Below are positions 1 through 8,600 of a stretch of DNA of 64,000 bases, in pieces (position 1 is the stretch's first letter; each line of letters begins with the position of its first letter). The notes below the pieces were generated by a model. The model did no database searches and was not told the DNA's origin. It was given only the letters and a program-made list of their open reading frames with translations. The stretch lies in assembly GCA_012513395.1 (NCBI GenBank), contig JAAZCH010000265.1, positions 1 to 64,000 on the forward strand, in the 5' to 3' direction. This DNA is from Tissierellia bacterium. GTDB taxonomy: Bacteria > Bacillota_A > Clostridia > Tissierellales > Peptoniphilaceae. The position numbers and the translations under genes were made by a program.

Positions 1-447
1 ACAAGCATTTATTTGAGATTTAACTTTATCGAAATGGATTTCATCTTCTCTTTCTTCTAGTGTCTCACCAACACATAAAATAGGATTTATTCCTATTTCT
101 AAAAGTTTTTTTACCTTTTTATTTATCATGTCATCAGATTCAAAAAATATCTCTCTTCTTTCAGAGTGTCCTACAATGGCGTAATCTACTCCCATGTCTT
201 TTAGCATATCTCCAGATATTTCCCCTGTATAAGCGCCGCTATCTTCAAAGTAGACGTTTTGAGCACCTAATTTTATTTCTGTATCTGCAATTTCATTGCT
301 AACAGGATAAATAGAAGTAAACGGAACACAAACTGCAACTTCACCTGGTGTATTCTTAGTTACTTCTTTCAATTTAGATATAAACGCAATAGACTCACTT
401 GGAGTCATATTCATTTTCCAATTCCCTGCAATTAAAGATTTTCTCAT
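1..447 (-). CDS. tpiA: Triose-phosphate isomerase, N-terminal 149 residues (cut by window edge)
   Basis: Interconverts dihydroxyacetone phosphate and glyceraldehyde 3-phosphate in cytosolic glycolysis. The translated fragment starts [13 protein letters not shown], with the family's Asn-Lys pair of the active site (Asn9, Lys11), and continues through the GHSERR motif that carries the catalytic histidine and an ILCVGE segment. The catalytic glutamate and the C-terminal phosphate loop (about 100 residues) lie outside the window. The ATG overlaps the pgk stop by one base (TAATG), so the gene is translationally coupled as the last visible member of the gap-pgk-tpiA string. Confidence 0.97.
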   Translation of the reverse strand, partial: MRKSLIAGNWKMNMTPSESIAFISKLKEVTKNTPGEVAVCVPFTSIYPVSNEIADTEIKLGAQNVYFEDSGAYTGEISGDMLKDMGVDYAIVGHSERREIFFESDDMINKKVKKLLEIGINPILCVGETLEEREDEIHFDKVKSQINAC

Positions 448-1634
448 TATTTATCCTCTATACAACTTATACCAGGTAGTTCTTTACCTTCAAGTAATTC
501 CAAACTAGCTCCACCACCTGTGGACACATGTGTTATTTTGTCGCTCAAGCCTGCTTTTTCCACAGCTGCTGCCGAATCACCACCACCTATAATAGTAATT
601 GCATCAGAATTAGCCAAAATATTAGCTATTTCAAAAGTTCCAGTTGCAAATTTTTCTAACTCAAAAACTCCTGCCGGACCATTCCAGATTACTGTTTTTG
701 CTCCAGCTAATGCGTTTTTAATTATTTCAACAGTCTCAGGTCCAATGTCCAGCGCCATTTTATCTACAGGAATTTGGTCTACAGGTACAACTTCAGTTTC
801 TGCATTTTCATCAATTGCAGTAGCAACTACCTCGTCTACAGGTAAAACTAATTCAACATTTTTTTCTTTTGCTTTTTCCATTAATTCTTTTGCAAGGCTT
901 AGCTTATCATCTTCTACTAATGAAGTTCCTACTTCGTAGCCCATTGCTTTAGAGAAAGTATTGGCCATAGCACCTACTATTACAATTTTATCTACTAGGC
1001 TTAATAGATTTTCAATGACACCAATTTTATCAGAAACTTTAGCACCACCTAAAATTGCTACAAAAGGTCTTTCTGGATTCTCAATAGCTTTTCCCATTAT
1101 AGAAATTTCTTTTTCTACAAGAAAACCCACAGCAGATGGTAAATTAGAAGCTATACCCACGTTGGAAGCATGTCCTCTATGGGATGTTCCAAAAGCGTCA
1201 TTTACATATAATTCACCTAAATCTGAAAGCTTTTTAGAAAATTCTGCTTCATTTTTTTCTTCACCAGTTACAAATCTAGTATTTTGTAAAAGTGCAACTT
1301 CTCCATCTTTTAAATCCATTATTGCATTCTTTGTATTTTCAGATACAACTTCGTCATCATCTAAAAATTTTACATCTAATCCAAGCAACTCTTCCAATCT
1401 TTTAGCCACTGGCTCTAAGGAATACTTAGGATTTGCTTCGCCTTTTGGTCTGCCTAGATGAGACATAAGAATAACTTTAGCACCTTGATCTATTAAATAT
1501 TTAATTGTAGGCAAGGATTCGACTATTCTTTTATCATCACTAATAATTCCATCTTTAATAGGGACATTAAAGTCGCACCTAACTAAAACTCTTTTACCTG
1601 AATAGTTGAAATCCTTTAAAGTTTTTTTATTCAT
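447..1634 (-). CDS. pgk: Phosphoglycerate kinase
   Basis: Transfers phosphate from 1,3-bisphosphoglycerate to ADP, an ATP-forming step of glycolysis. The 395-residue product has the usual length. It shows the N-terminal RCDFNVP substrate motif (residues 19-25), a SHLGRPKG motif, a GGAKVSDKI hinge region and the GGGDSAAA nucleotide loop near the C-terminus. The chosen ATG at 1634 has a GGGAGGA ribosome site six bases upstream; an in-frame TTG five codons earlier would put the start inside that site and is unlikely. It lies between gap and tpiA, separated from gap by a 12-bp hairpin, and overlaps tpiA by one base. Confidence 0.98.
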   Translation of the reverse strand: MNKKTLKDFNYSGKRVLVRCDFNVPIKDGIISDDKRIVESLPTIKYLIDQGAKVILMSHLGRPKGEANPKYSLEPVAKRLEELLGLDVKFLDDDEVVSENTKNAIMDLKDGEVALLQNTRFVTGEEKNEAEFSKKLSDLGELYVNDAFGTSHRGHASNVGIASNLPSAVGFLVEKEISIMGKAIENPERPFVAILGGAKVSDKIGVIENLLSLVDKIVIVGAMANTFSKAMGYEVGTSLVEDDKLSLAKELMEKAKEKNVELVLPVDEVVATAIDENAETEVVPVDQIPVDKMALDIGPETVEIIKNALAGAKTVIWNGPAGVFELEKFATGTFEIANILANSDAITIIGGGDSAAAVEKAGLSDKITHVSTGGGASLELLEGKELPGISCIEDK

Positions 1635-1662
1635 ACATTTTCCTCCCAATAAATTAAATAAA

Positions 1663-1689
1663 CACTGCGGAATCTAGGATCCCACAGTG
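1663..1689 (-). terminator. Intercistronic hairpin between gap and pgk
   Basis: In the minus-strand RNA a 12-bp stem (1678-1689 with 1663-1674, two G-U pairs) closes a three-base CTA loop just after the gap stop codon. It is followed by a T-rich but interrupted tract (TTTATTTAATTT) and then the pgk ribosome site. It could be a partial terminator, an RNA stabiliser or a processing site that lets gap be expressed above pgk-tpiA. The broken U-run argues against full termination. Confidence 0.6.
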
Positions 1690-1699
1690 ATTAAACTTG

Positions 1700-2707
1700 T
1701 TACATTCTTTCAGCAACGTATTTTGTAAGGTCTAGAACTCTTTGCGCATATCCCCACTCGTTGTCATACCAAGCTACTAATTTTACCATCTTGTCTTTTA
1801 CTAATGTAAGACTTGAGTCAAATATAGAAGAATTGTTTTCTCCAATAATATCTGTAGAAACTAGTGGTTCATCAGTATATTTTAATATACCTTTTAATTC
1901 GTTTTCAGCTGCATTTTTAAATACAGAATTGATTTCCTCTACAGTTGTTTCTTTTGAAAGTTCAAAAGTAACATCTACCAATGATCCAGTTATTACAGGT
2001 ACTCTAAGTGCATATCCAGTCAATTTTCCTTTAACTTCTGGTAATACCTCAGCTACTGCTTGTGCTGCACCTGTAGTAGTTGGGATAATGTTTAAAGCTG
2101 CTGCTCTAGCACGTCTTAAGTCTTTGTGCTTGTTATCCATGATGTTTTGATCATTAGTATACGCGTGTACAGTTGTCATCAATCCTCTTTCAATACCAAA
2201 GTTTTCTAGAACAACTTTAGTAACAGGAGCTAAACAGTTTGTAGTACAAGATGCGTTTGAAATTACATCGTCAGTTTCAGGATTATAAGTGTCTTCATTT
2301 ACACCCATTACTATTGTTCTATCTACACCTTTTCCTGGTGCTGTTAAAACAACTTTTTTAGCGCCAGCTGTTATGTGCTTTGCAAGACCTTCTCTGTCTC
2401 TGAATGCACCTGTAGAATCAATTACAATTTCTACTCCTAGTTCTGACCATGGAATCTCTTCTGGATTTCTGTGATTTGTGAATTTAATTTTATTTCCGTT
2501 TATTCCTAATCCATCTTCATATGGTTCAACTGTTCCTTCAAATCTACCATACGCTGAGTCGTACTTGAACAGATGAGAGAATGTTTCCATATCTCCAGTT
2601 GCGTTGATTGCAACTATTTCAAATCCTTCAAATCCACATTCATAATATCCTCTAACTACATCTCTTCCAATTCTACCAAATCCGTTTATTCCTACTTTAA
2701 TAGACAT
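1700..2707 (-). CDS. gap: Glyceraldehyde-3-phosphate dehydrogenase (type I), GapB-like cofactor site
   Basis: Oxidises and phosphorylates glyceraldehyde 3-phosphate in glycolysis, or reverses this in gluconeogenesis. The 335-residue product has the NGFGRIG Rossmann loop (residues 8-14), the SNASCTTNC active site with Cys154, and His181 in the HAYTNDQ motif. The residue that normally selects NAD (Asp in the VNDL motif) is Ala36 (INATGD), and the usual Leu-Pro pair after HAYTNDQ is Asn192-Lys193. Both resemble NADP-using GapB enzymes. The ATG at 2707 has GGAGGAG seven bases upstream, so the track start five codons earlier is rejected. It lies 67 bases after rpoN and before pgk. Confidence 0.96.
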   Translation of the reverse strand: MSIKVGINGFGRIGRDVVRGYYECGFEGFEIVAINATGDMETFSHLFKYDSAYGRFEGTVEPYEDGLGINGNKIKFTNHRNPEEIPWSELGVEIVIDSTGAFRDREGLAKHITAGAKKVVLTAPGKGVDRTIVMGVNEDTYNPETDDVISNASCTTNCLAPVTKVVLENFGIERGLMTTVHAYTNDQNIMDNKHKDLRRARAAALNIIPTTTGAAQAVAEVLPEVKGKLTGYALRVPVITGSLVDVTFELSKETTVEEINSVFKNAAENELKGILKYTDEPLVSTDIIGENNSSIFDSSLTLVKDKMVKLVAWYDNEWGYAQRVLDLTKYVAERM

Positions 2708-2765
2708 ATTAATCTCCTCCATATTTCTAATTGTTTAATATTTACCCAATAATCTTCCATTTAAA

Positions 2766-2781
2766 ATACTAACTTTAGTAT
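2766..2781 (-). terminator. Weak hairpin over the rpoN stop codon
   Basis: A 6-bp perfect stem (ATACTA/TAGTAT) with a four-base loop overlaps the rpoN stop in the minus-strand RNA and is followed by TTTTAAA. The stem is short and AU-rich, so any termination would be partial. No clear promoter is visible in the 67 bases before gap. Confidence 0.3.
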
Positions 2782-4091
2782 CTCTTCCTTTTACTTGAAC
2801 TTAATATCCCCATCCCATCTCTGTACTTGGCCACAGTTCTTCTAGATATCTTAAAACCTAAATCATTAAGTTGATTTGTGATATCTTGGTCTGAAATTGG
2901 TTTTAGTTTATCTTCAGTTTCTATAGTTGTGCGAATAAATAGCTTTATCTCTTCTATAGAAACTTCACCACTTTCTGTTTCAATTCCTCCTTTGAAGAAA
3001 TCCTTCAGCTCAATAATTTTATTAGGAGTCTGAATATATTTTCCATTTACAGTCCTTGAAATTGTAGATTCATGAACGTCAACTTCATTTGCTATCTCTT
3101 TCATAGTCATAGGAACTAGATGACCTTTGTCTAACAAAAAGTCTTTTTGTTTTTCACATATCGATGTCGCAACTGTTAGTATCGTTTCTCTTCTTTGTTC
3201 GATACTCTTAATAATCCAATTAGTACTTTTAAACTTTTCTTTTAAATAAGCCTTTGCATCCAATTCAATATTAGTTTTTAATAAATCTCTGTAAAAGCTA
3301 TTTTGACCTACCTTTGGGAAAGATTCTTCATTAAAGGATAAAATCAATCTATCTCCTTCAATTTCTAATATTAAATCCGGAATAATAAATTTCACAGGAT
3401 TGTCTGTAAAATTTATAAATTGCCCTGGTCTTGGATTCAGTTGTCTAATTTTATCAAAACTTTCTTGAATATCTTTATTAGTCTTATTATACTTATTTGC
3501 TAGAAATTCAACTCGGTTTTCTGCTAAATCTACTAGATCTTCGATAATAATCGATTTAGTCACTTCGTCATAATTTTTATCTTCCGCTTGTTTTAAAAGA
3601 CATTCCGATAGGTTTGTAGCACAAATACCTATAGGATAAAAATCTTGCAATATTTTAAGAACCTTTTTTACTTTCATAAAGGAAAATTCATATCGATTTG
3701 AAAACTCGTACAAATCTCCTTCTATATACCCATTTTCGTTCATCAACCCCAAAAGATATTCGCCAATAATTCGTTCGTCATCTTCTATCTCTATTGAAAT
3801 CAATTGTTCGTACATATAATCATAAAGAGTTTCTTGACTAGAAACATATTTTTCAAATCCAATGTCTTCTTCTGAGTCACTTTCATCTTTATAGTTACTA
3901 GCTTTTGAACCTGAGTAATAATCAAATTCTATACTTCCCACTTCAACTTCGATAGTAGGATTTTCTTCAGATTCTTTCATTAAAAAATCGATTAATTCAA
4001 AATGGTTATATTGTAATATTTCTATCGATTGACGTAACTCTGTCGTCATTGCTAATTTTTGAGTTTGTTGTAAAGAGATATCCAATCGCAT
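2775..4091 (-). CDS. rpoN: RNA polymerase sigma-54 factor
   Basis: Directs core RNA polymerase to -24/-12 promoters and needs an AAA+ activator to open them. The 438-residue protein has the Gln/Leu-rich activator-interacting region at its very start (LQQTQKLAMT, then LRQSIEILQY), an acidic spacer at about 50-80, the core-binding domain, a helix-turn-helix, and a C-terminal RpoN box (SRRTVAKYR, about 416-424). The ATG at 4091 begins the conserved motif, though its ribosome site is poor; it follows pulA by nine bases, which suggests coupling. No enhancer-binding activator is encoded in this window, so its targets cannot be read from context. Confidence 0.95.
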   Translation of the reverse strand: MRLDISLQQTQKLAMTTELRQSIEILQYNHFELIDFLMKESEENPTIEVEVGSIEFDYYSGSKASNYKDESDSEEDIGFEKYVSSQETLYDYMYEQLISIEIEDDERIIGEYLLGLMNENGYIEGDLYEFSNRYEFSFMKVKKVLKILQDFYPIGICATNLSECLLKQAEDKNYDEVTKSIIIEDLVDLAENRVEFLANKYNKTNKDIQESFDKIRQLNPRPGQFINFTDNPVKFIIPDLILEIEGDRLILSFNEESFPKVGQNSFYRDLLKTNIELDAKAYLKEKFKSTNWIIKSIEQRRETILTVATSICEKQKDFLLDKGHLVPMTMKEIANEVDVHESTISRTVNGKYIQTPNKIIELKDFFKGGIETESGEVSIEEIKLFIRTTIETEDKLKPISDQDITNQLNDLGFKISRRTVAKYRDGMGILSSSKRKRY

Positions 4092-4100
4092 AGGCTCACA

Positions 4101-6029
4101 TCACTTCTTTATCTTTATATAGAATACTTCAGTACTTAACTTTTGAACGACAACATCAAAAATGTTTATTTCTCTAAAATCGTTTGTTAAACCATTTTTG
4201 TCAAATATCTTTGTAACTTCTACATTTTCCAAACTTACTTTATTTTTATAGTCCTTGCTTAAAGATTTTAACACTCTATTAGGGTCGACATAAATATCCT
4301 TTATAGATGCATTGTGATATATCACATATGCTTCATCTTGTTGAACTATCACGTATCCTAACATTGGATTTAATTTTAAATCTAGAAAAAACAAATTATT
4401 TCTTATATCTATTCTATCATATTTTGCAAAAGCTGTTATGGTTTTTCTTAAAGAAATTAAATCTTTAACATATTCATAAAACTCATTATTCTCAATTTTC
4501 AAAGACCAATCTATAGCATTCAAACTAGTAGGTCCATTGTAGGTGTTTGAAATTCCGTTTTTCGAACGCAAAAACTCATTGCCTTCATGTATAAAAGGAA
4601 TTCCAAAGGATGTGAATAAAATTCCATGAGTTAACTTATTTACATCTATTTTAGTTGATTCATCTGCTTCCTTGAGAGCTAAATTTATTTTATCCGAAAG
4701 TATTAAATCGTCATGAGAATTTGCATAATTTATAGACTCGGTGGGATTAAAAGCAAAGCCATTGTGGAGAGAATCGAAGTGGATTGACCCAGAAATTCCC
4801 TGTTCAACACAAATTTTCTTATTAAAGTCTCCCATAACAAAACCAAGACCTCGACCGTTATTGTCTCCTTTTATACAGTCTCTAAAGGTATCATTAAAAC
4901 ACGAATACCCTTTATTTTTTTGAGAACCCTTTGTAATCATCTTTCTGTCATCTAAAGTAGTATATCCACCTGTCCAAGGCTCTCCGTAGATTAAAACATC
5001 CTTATCAATTTTTTTAGCCATTTTTATAACTGATTCCATCGTGTCTATGTCTATCAAACCCATAAGATCAAAACGAAATCCATCTACCTTGTATTCTTCC
5101 ATCCAATATCTTACAGAATCCAAAATAAATTTTCTATACATGGGGCGCTGAGTATCCATTTCTGTTCCCACTCCAGCTCCATTAGAAAGAGTTCCATCAT
5201 ATCTATATCTTAAATAATAAGAAGGAAAAAGGGACTCAAAGTTAGATCTTTTACCTCTATATACGTGATTGTAAACAACGTCTAGCACCACTTTTATTCC
5301 AGCTTCATGAAGTTTCATAATCATGGTCTTTAATTCAAATATTCTATTTTTAGGACACTCTGGCTTCGTTGAATATGAGCCCTCAGGTACATTAAATAAT
5401 TCAGGGTCATAACCCCAATTATAGTTTTCGTCCACAAAGAATTTTTCTTCTCGCTCATCTACAGTTAAATAATCATATATTGGCATCAGGTGCACATGAG
5501 TAATACCCATCTCTACCAAATGATCAATTCCTGTCGAATAACCTTGTAAATTTTTACCAGATTCTACAACACCTAAAAATTTCCCTCGATTTTTTGCATT
5601 GGAGTTTGTAGAATAAGTGAAATCTTTAATATGCATTTCATATATAATTGCTTCAGATACTTTAATATTAGGTCTATGATGATTATCCCATCCCGGTGGA
5701 TTAGTTTCTTTTAAATCTATAATTGCAGTTTTTTCTGAGTTTAGGGATGCAGCAACTGAATATGGATCCGTTACTTCAGAATCTCCATCAGTTATATAAG
5801 TGTAAAATTTTCCTTTCAAATCCTCTTTTATCGTAGCATGAAAAATTCCATTGACATCTTTAATCATATCATAGTCGTTACCAACTATATCATCTGCTTT
5901 GTCGTAAATTCTAAGTTTTAAATCTTTATTTGGTGGACTAAATACTCTAAAGGTAGATTCCTCCTTAGAGTATATTAGTCCCATTTCCACATCTGAAAAT
6001 AGTTCATGTGGTTTAATTTTTAAGTTCAT
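4101..6029 (-). CDS. pulA: Type I pullulanase (alpha-1,6 debranching enzyme)
   Basis: Hydrolyses alpha-1,6 branch points of glycogen, pullulan or limit dextrins. The 642-residue product has an N-terminal CBM48-like beta domain (about 1-110) and a GH13 barrel with the type I pullulanase signature YNWGYDP, nucleophile Asp in GFRFDLMG, acid/base Glu in YGEPWTGG and the third carboxylate in NYANSHDD. No signal peptide is visible, so it should act in the cytosol on stored glycogen. Its ATG directly abuts the glgA stop (TAG-ATG). It occupies the place where glgP (phosphorylase) stands in many glgBCDAP operons. Confidence 0.93.
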   Translation of the reverse strand: MNLKIKPHELFSDVEMGLIYSKEESTFRVFSPPNKDLKLRIYDKADDIVGNDYDMIKDVNGIFHATIKEDLKGKFYTYITDGDSEVTDPYSVAASLNSEKTAIIDLKETNPPGWDNHHRPNIKVSEAIIYEMHIKDFTYSTNSNAKNRGKFLGVVESGKNLQGYSTGIDHLVEMGITHVHLMPIYDYLTVDEREEKFFVDENYNWGYDPELFNVPEGSYSTKPECPKNRIFELKTMIMKLHEAGIKVVLDVVYNHVYRGKRSNFESLFPSYYLRYRYDGTLSNGAGVGTEMDTQRPMYRKFILDSVRYWMEEYKVDGFRFDLMGLIDIDTMESVIKMAKKIDKDVLIYGEPWTGGYTTLDDRKMITKGSQKNKGYSCFNDTFRDCIKGDNNGRGLGFVMGDFNKKICVEQGISGSIHFDSLHNGFAFNPTESINYANSHDDLILSDKINLALKEADESTKIDVNKLTHGILFTSFGIPFIHEGNEFLRSKNGISNTYNGPTSLNAIDWSLKIENNEFYEYVKDLISLRKTITAFAKYDRIDIRNNLFFLDLKLNPMLGYVIVQQDEAYVIYHNASIKDIYVDPNRVLKSLSKDYKNKVSLENVEVTKIFDKNGLTNDFREINIFDVVVQKLSTEVFYIKIKK

Positions 6030-7463
6030 CTATAATTTTATAATCCTATCATAATATTTCAAATATAAATCACAAGACATGTCCCAACTAAAATCCTTTT
6101 CCATTGCGGATTTTATTATACCTTGGAACGCCTTTTTATCGTGATATATTTCCGTAGCAATTTTAACAGTCTCCAGCATTTCATGGGCATTTATATTAGA
6201 AAAGCTAAATCCCGTTCCCTCACCTGTATACTTGTTATAAGAATCAACAGTGTCCTTTAAGCCCCCTGTTTCTCTTACAATTGGAATAGTTCCATACCTC
6301 ATTGAAATTAGTTGCGATATACCACATGGTTCAGCTATTGAAGGCATTAAATACAAGTCAGCTGCTGCATAAATCTTATGGGAATGAGCTTCGTTAAAGT
6401 AAATCCTAGAAGCCATTTTATCCTTAAAAATTCTATCATAAAATTCTAACATCTCTTCGTATTTACGTTCCCCAGTACCTAAGACTACAAATTGAATATC
6501 TAGCTGCAACATTTCTCCTAGGATATAATCCAATAAGTCAACGCCTTTCAAATCTACCAAGCGAGTAACCATTGCTATTAATGGAACATCTTCTCTAACA
6601 GGCAAATCAAAAAGTTTTTGTAATTCTAGTTTGTTTTTGACTTTATTCTCAATTGTATCTAGACCATAATTGTAGTCAATCCAGTCGTCCGTTTCAGGAT
6701 TGTATTTATCGTAGTCGATCCCATTTACAATTCCAACAAGTTTTCGTTCATGCTTTCTAATTATTCCATCTAATCCTTCACCAAAATATGGATAAGTTAT
6801 CTCATGGGCATATGTTTCTGATACTGTAGTTAATAAATCACAATATACTATTCCCGCCTTCATCATGTTTATAGCATCGAAAAACTTAATTCCGTCATCG
6901 TGAAAATATTCGGTTGAAAGTCCCAATAGTGGCATCATCCCAGCAGCTGGAAAAACACCTTGGTATTTAATGTTGTGAATAGTATAAGCTGTTTTTATAC
7001 CTTTATAAAATCCATCCCCTCTAGCAAAGTCCTTTATATATAATGGTACAAGTCCAGAATGCCAGTCATTAGCATGAACTATATCAGGCTTAATATCTAA
7101 AAATCTTAGAAGTTGAACACATGCCTTGGAAAAATAAACAAATCTTTCGCCATCATCACCTTGTCCATAGATGGAATTACGGTTAAAGTAGTATTCATTG
7201 TCGATAAAGTAAAAATCTACTCCATCTTTAACTAGCTTAAAAACTCCTACGTGCTGTCTTCTCCAATCAATATCTACAAAGTAACTACCAATAAATTCCA
7301 TTTGTTCCTTATATTCGAAGGGTATTTGACCGTACAAAGGCATGACTACTGAAATATCTTCACCTTTTTCCTTAAATGCCTTAGGTAAGGAACCCGCTAC
7401 ATCTGCCAAGCCTCCCGTTTTTACAAAGGGAGAAGCTTCAGCTGCTATATAAAATATTTTCAT
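6030..7463 (-). CDS. glgA: Glycogen synthase (ADP-glucose type, GT5)
   Basis: Extends alpha-1,4-glucan chains from ADP-glucose. The 477-residue length is normal for bacterial GlgA. The ADP-glucose binding motif KTGGLADV sits at residues 15-22, and the C-terminal GT-B half has PSIAEPCG followed by RETGGLKDTV, containing the donor-site glutamate region. The ATG at 7463 has an AAGGA site upstream. Three bases separate it from glgD and none from pulA, placing it firmly inside the glycogen operon. Confidence 0.97.
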   Translation of the reverse strand: MKIFYIAAEASPFVKTGGLADVAGSLPKAFKEKGEDISVVMPLYGQIPFEYKEQMEFIGSYFVDIDWRRQHVGVFKLVKDGVDFYFIDNEYYFNRNSIYGQGDDGERFVYFSKACVQLLRFLDIKPDIVHANDWHSGLVPLYIKDFARGDGFYKGIKTAYTIHNIKYQGVFPAAGMMPLLGLSTEYFHDDGIKFFDAINMMKAGIVYCDLLTTVSETYAHEITYPYFGEGLDGIIRKHERKLVGIVNGIDYDKYNPETDDWIDYNYGLDTIENKVKNKLELQKLFDLPVREDVPLIAMVTRLVDLKGVDLLDYILGEMLQLDIQFVVLGTGERKYEEMLEFYDRIFKDKMASRIYFNEAHSHKIYAAADLYLMPSIAEPCGISQLISMRYGTIPIVRETGGLKDTVDSYNKYTGEGTGFSFSNINAHEMLETVKIATEIYHDKKAFQGIIKSAMEKDFSWDMSCDLYLKYYDRIIKL

Positions 7464-7466
7464 GAT

Positions 7467-8591
7467 TTAGTCCTTTTCTGCCACTTCTGATTTGCCAACA
7501 ATATAAGGCTGATTAACACTTCCTACTAAGCTGACTTCTTTTTCCACTATGGAATATTTATCTATTATACTGTTTACCACAACTGCTCCTTCTTCAATTA
7601 CTGTCTTTTGCATAATAATTGAATTTTTTACAATTGCGTTTTTGCCAATCTTTACACCTCTAAAAATAATAGAGTTTTCTACATCGCCTTCTATTTCACA
7701 GCCGTTAGCAATTAAACTATTTTCAACTTCTGGATAATCCCTATAAATTGTAGATGGCTCATCCTTGGTCTTGGTCATTACTCTGCCATTATTGATAAAT
7801 AATTCTTTGAATTTATTCATATCAAGTAAGCTTAGATTTGCATGGAAATATGTTCTAGAGTCTTTAATTATTTCTACAAAGCCACTTACAGGATATGACA
7901 TAATGTTTAACGTGTTTTTATTTTTGATAATTGCATCTTTTAAGGAAGATGCGTTGCCTTTTTCTACAGATTCTTTTATTAAATTTATTAAGACTTCTTT
8001 TTTAATAAATAAAGTGTTAATGTACATATTGAATTCTGTTTCTGTACCCAAATTTATACCGATATTAGTTACATATCCTTGTTGATCTAAATGAAGTTTA
8101 TCCGTATTTACATATTCTCCTGCGCTATCAGATTGTTTTACATACATCATTAATATATCTGCATCATTTTCTGTAAATTTTTTATAAGCTTCATCCAAGT
8201 TTTTCATAAAAATTACATTAGAATCTTGAACCATTACATTTTCTTCTCTAGCAGTTTCTAAAAAACTTAAAGTGCTATAGAAGTCAGCCAAATCACCAAG
8301 ACGTTCGATAGATAGTTCTTGTGTAATTGGAGGATATAGAAATAGACCTTGGAATCTGGAATTAAGGTTCCAGGGTTTTCCATCGGAAAGATGATCCATT
8401 GTAGATCTGATTTTTTCACCAGTATAAATCGCTACAGTTTTTATCCCGTTATTTACCATATTAGAGATGCATACATCAACTAAGCGATATCTACTCGCAA
8501 ATGGCAACATATAAACTGGTCTGTTTTTACATAGAGAATTGAAATTTGCCTCTAGGTTTGTATTATTTAGTATTCCAATAAAGTTATCCAT
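7467..8591 (-). CDS. glgD: GlgD, regulatory-type subunit of glucose-1-phosphate adenylyltransferase
   Basis: A 374-residue nucleotidyltransferase-fold homolog of GlgC with a C-terminal left-handed beta-helix (hexapeptide-like ENSIIFRGVKIG and KNSIIMQKTVI stretches at about 300-330). The N-terminus (MDNFIGILNNTN) lacks the GGxGxRL nucleotide loop seen in GlgC, which is typical of GlgD. In Firmicutes GlgC-GlgD pairs form a hetero-oligomeric ADP-glucose pyrophosphorylase in which GlgD modulates GlgC. Start: ATG with AGGAGG seven bases upstream, nine bases after glgC. Confidence 0.95.
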   Translation of the reverse strand: MDNFIGILNNTNLEANFNSLCKNRPVYMLPFASRYRLVDVCISNMVNNGIKTVAIYTGEKIRSTMDHLSDGKPWNLNSRFQGLFLYPPITQELSIERLGDLADFYSTLSFLETAREENVMVQDSNVIFMKNLDEAYKKFTENDADILMMYVKQSDSAGEYVNTDKLHLDQQGYVTNIGINLGTETEFNMYINTLFIKKEVLINLIKESVEKGNASSLKDAIIKNKNTLNIMSYPVSGFVEIIKDSRTYFHANLSLLDMNKFKELFINNGRVMTKTKDEPSTIYRDYPEVENSLIANGCEIEGDVENSIIFRGVKIGKNAIVKNSIIMQKTVIEEGAVVVNSIIDKYSIVEKEVSLVGSVNQPYIVGKSEVAEKD

Positions 8592-8600
8592 AATTTCCTC

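Noticed and set aside
520..1461. Plus-strand ORFs of 139 and 166 codons inside pgk
   Set aside because: They are antisense shadows of a fully conserved pgk. Their translations are Ser/Thr/Ile-rich with no family features and no ribosome sites.
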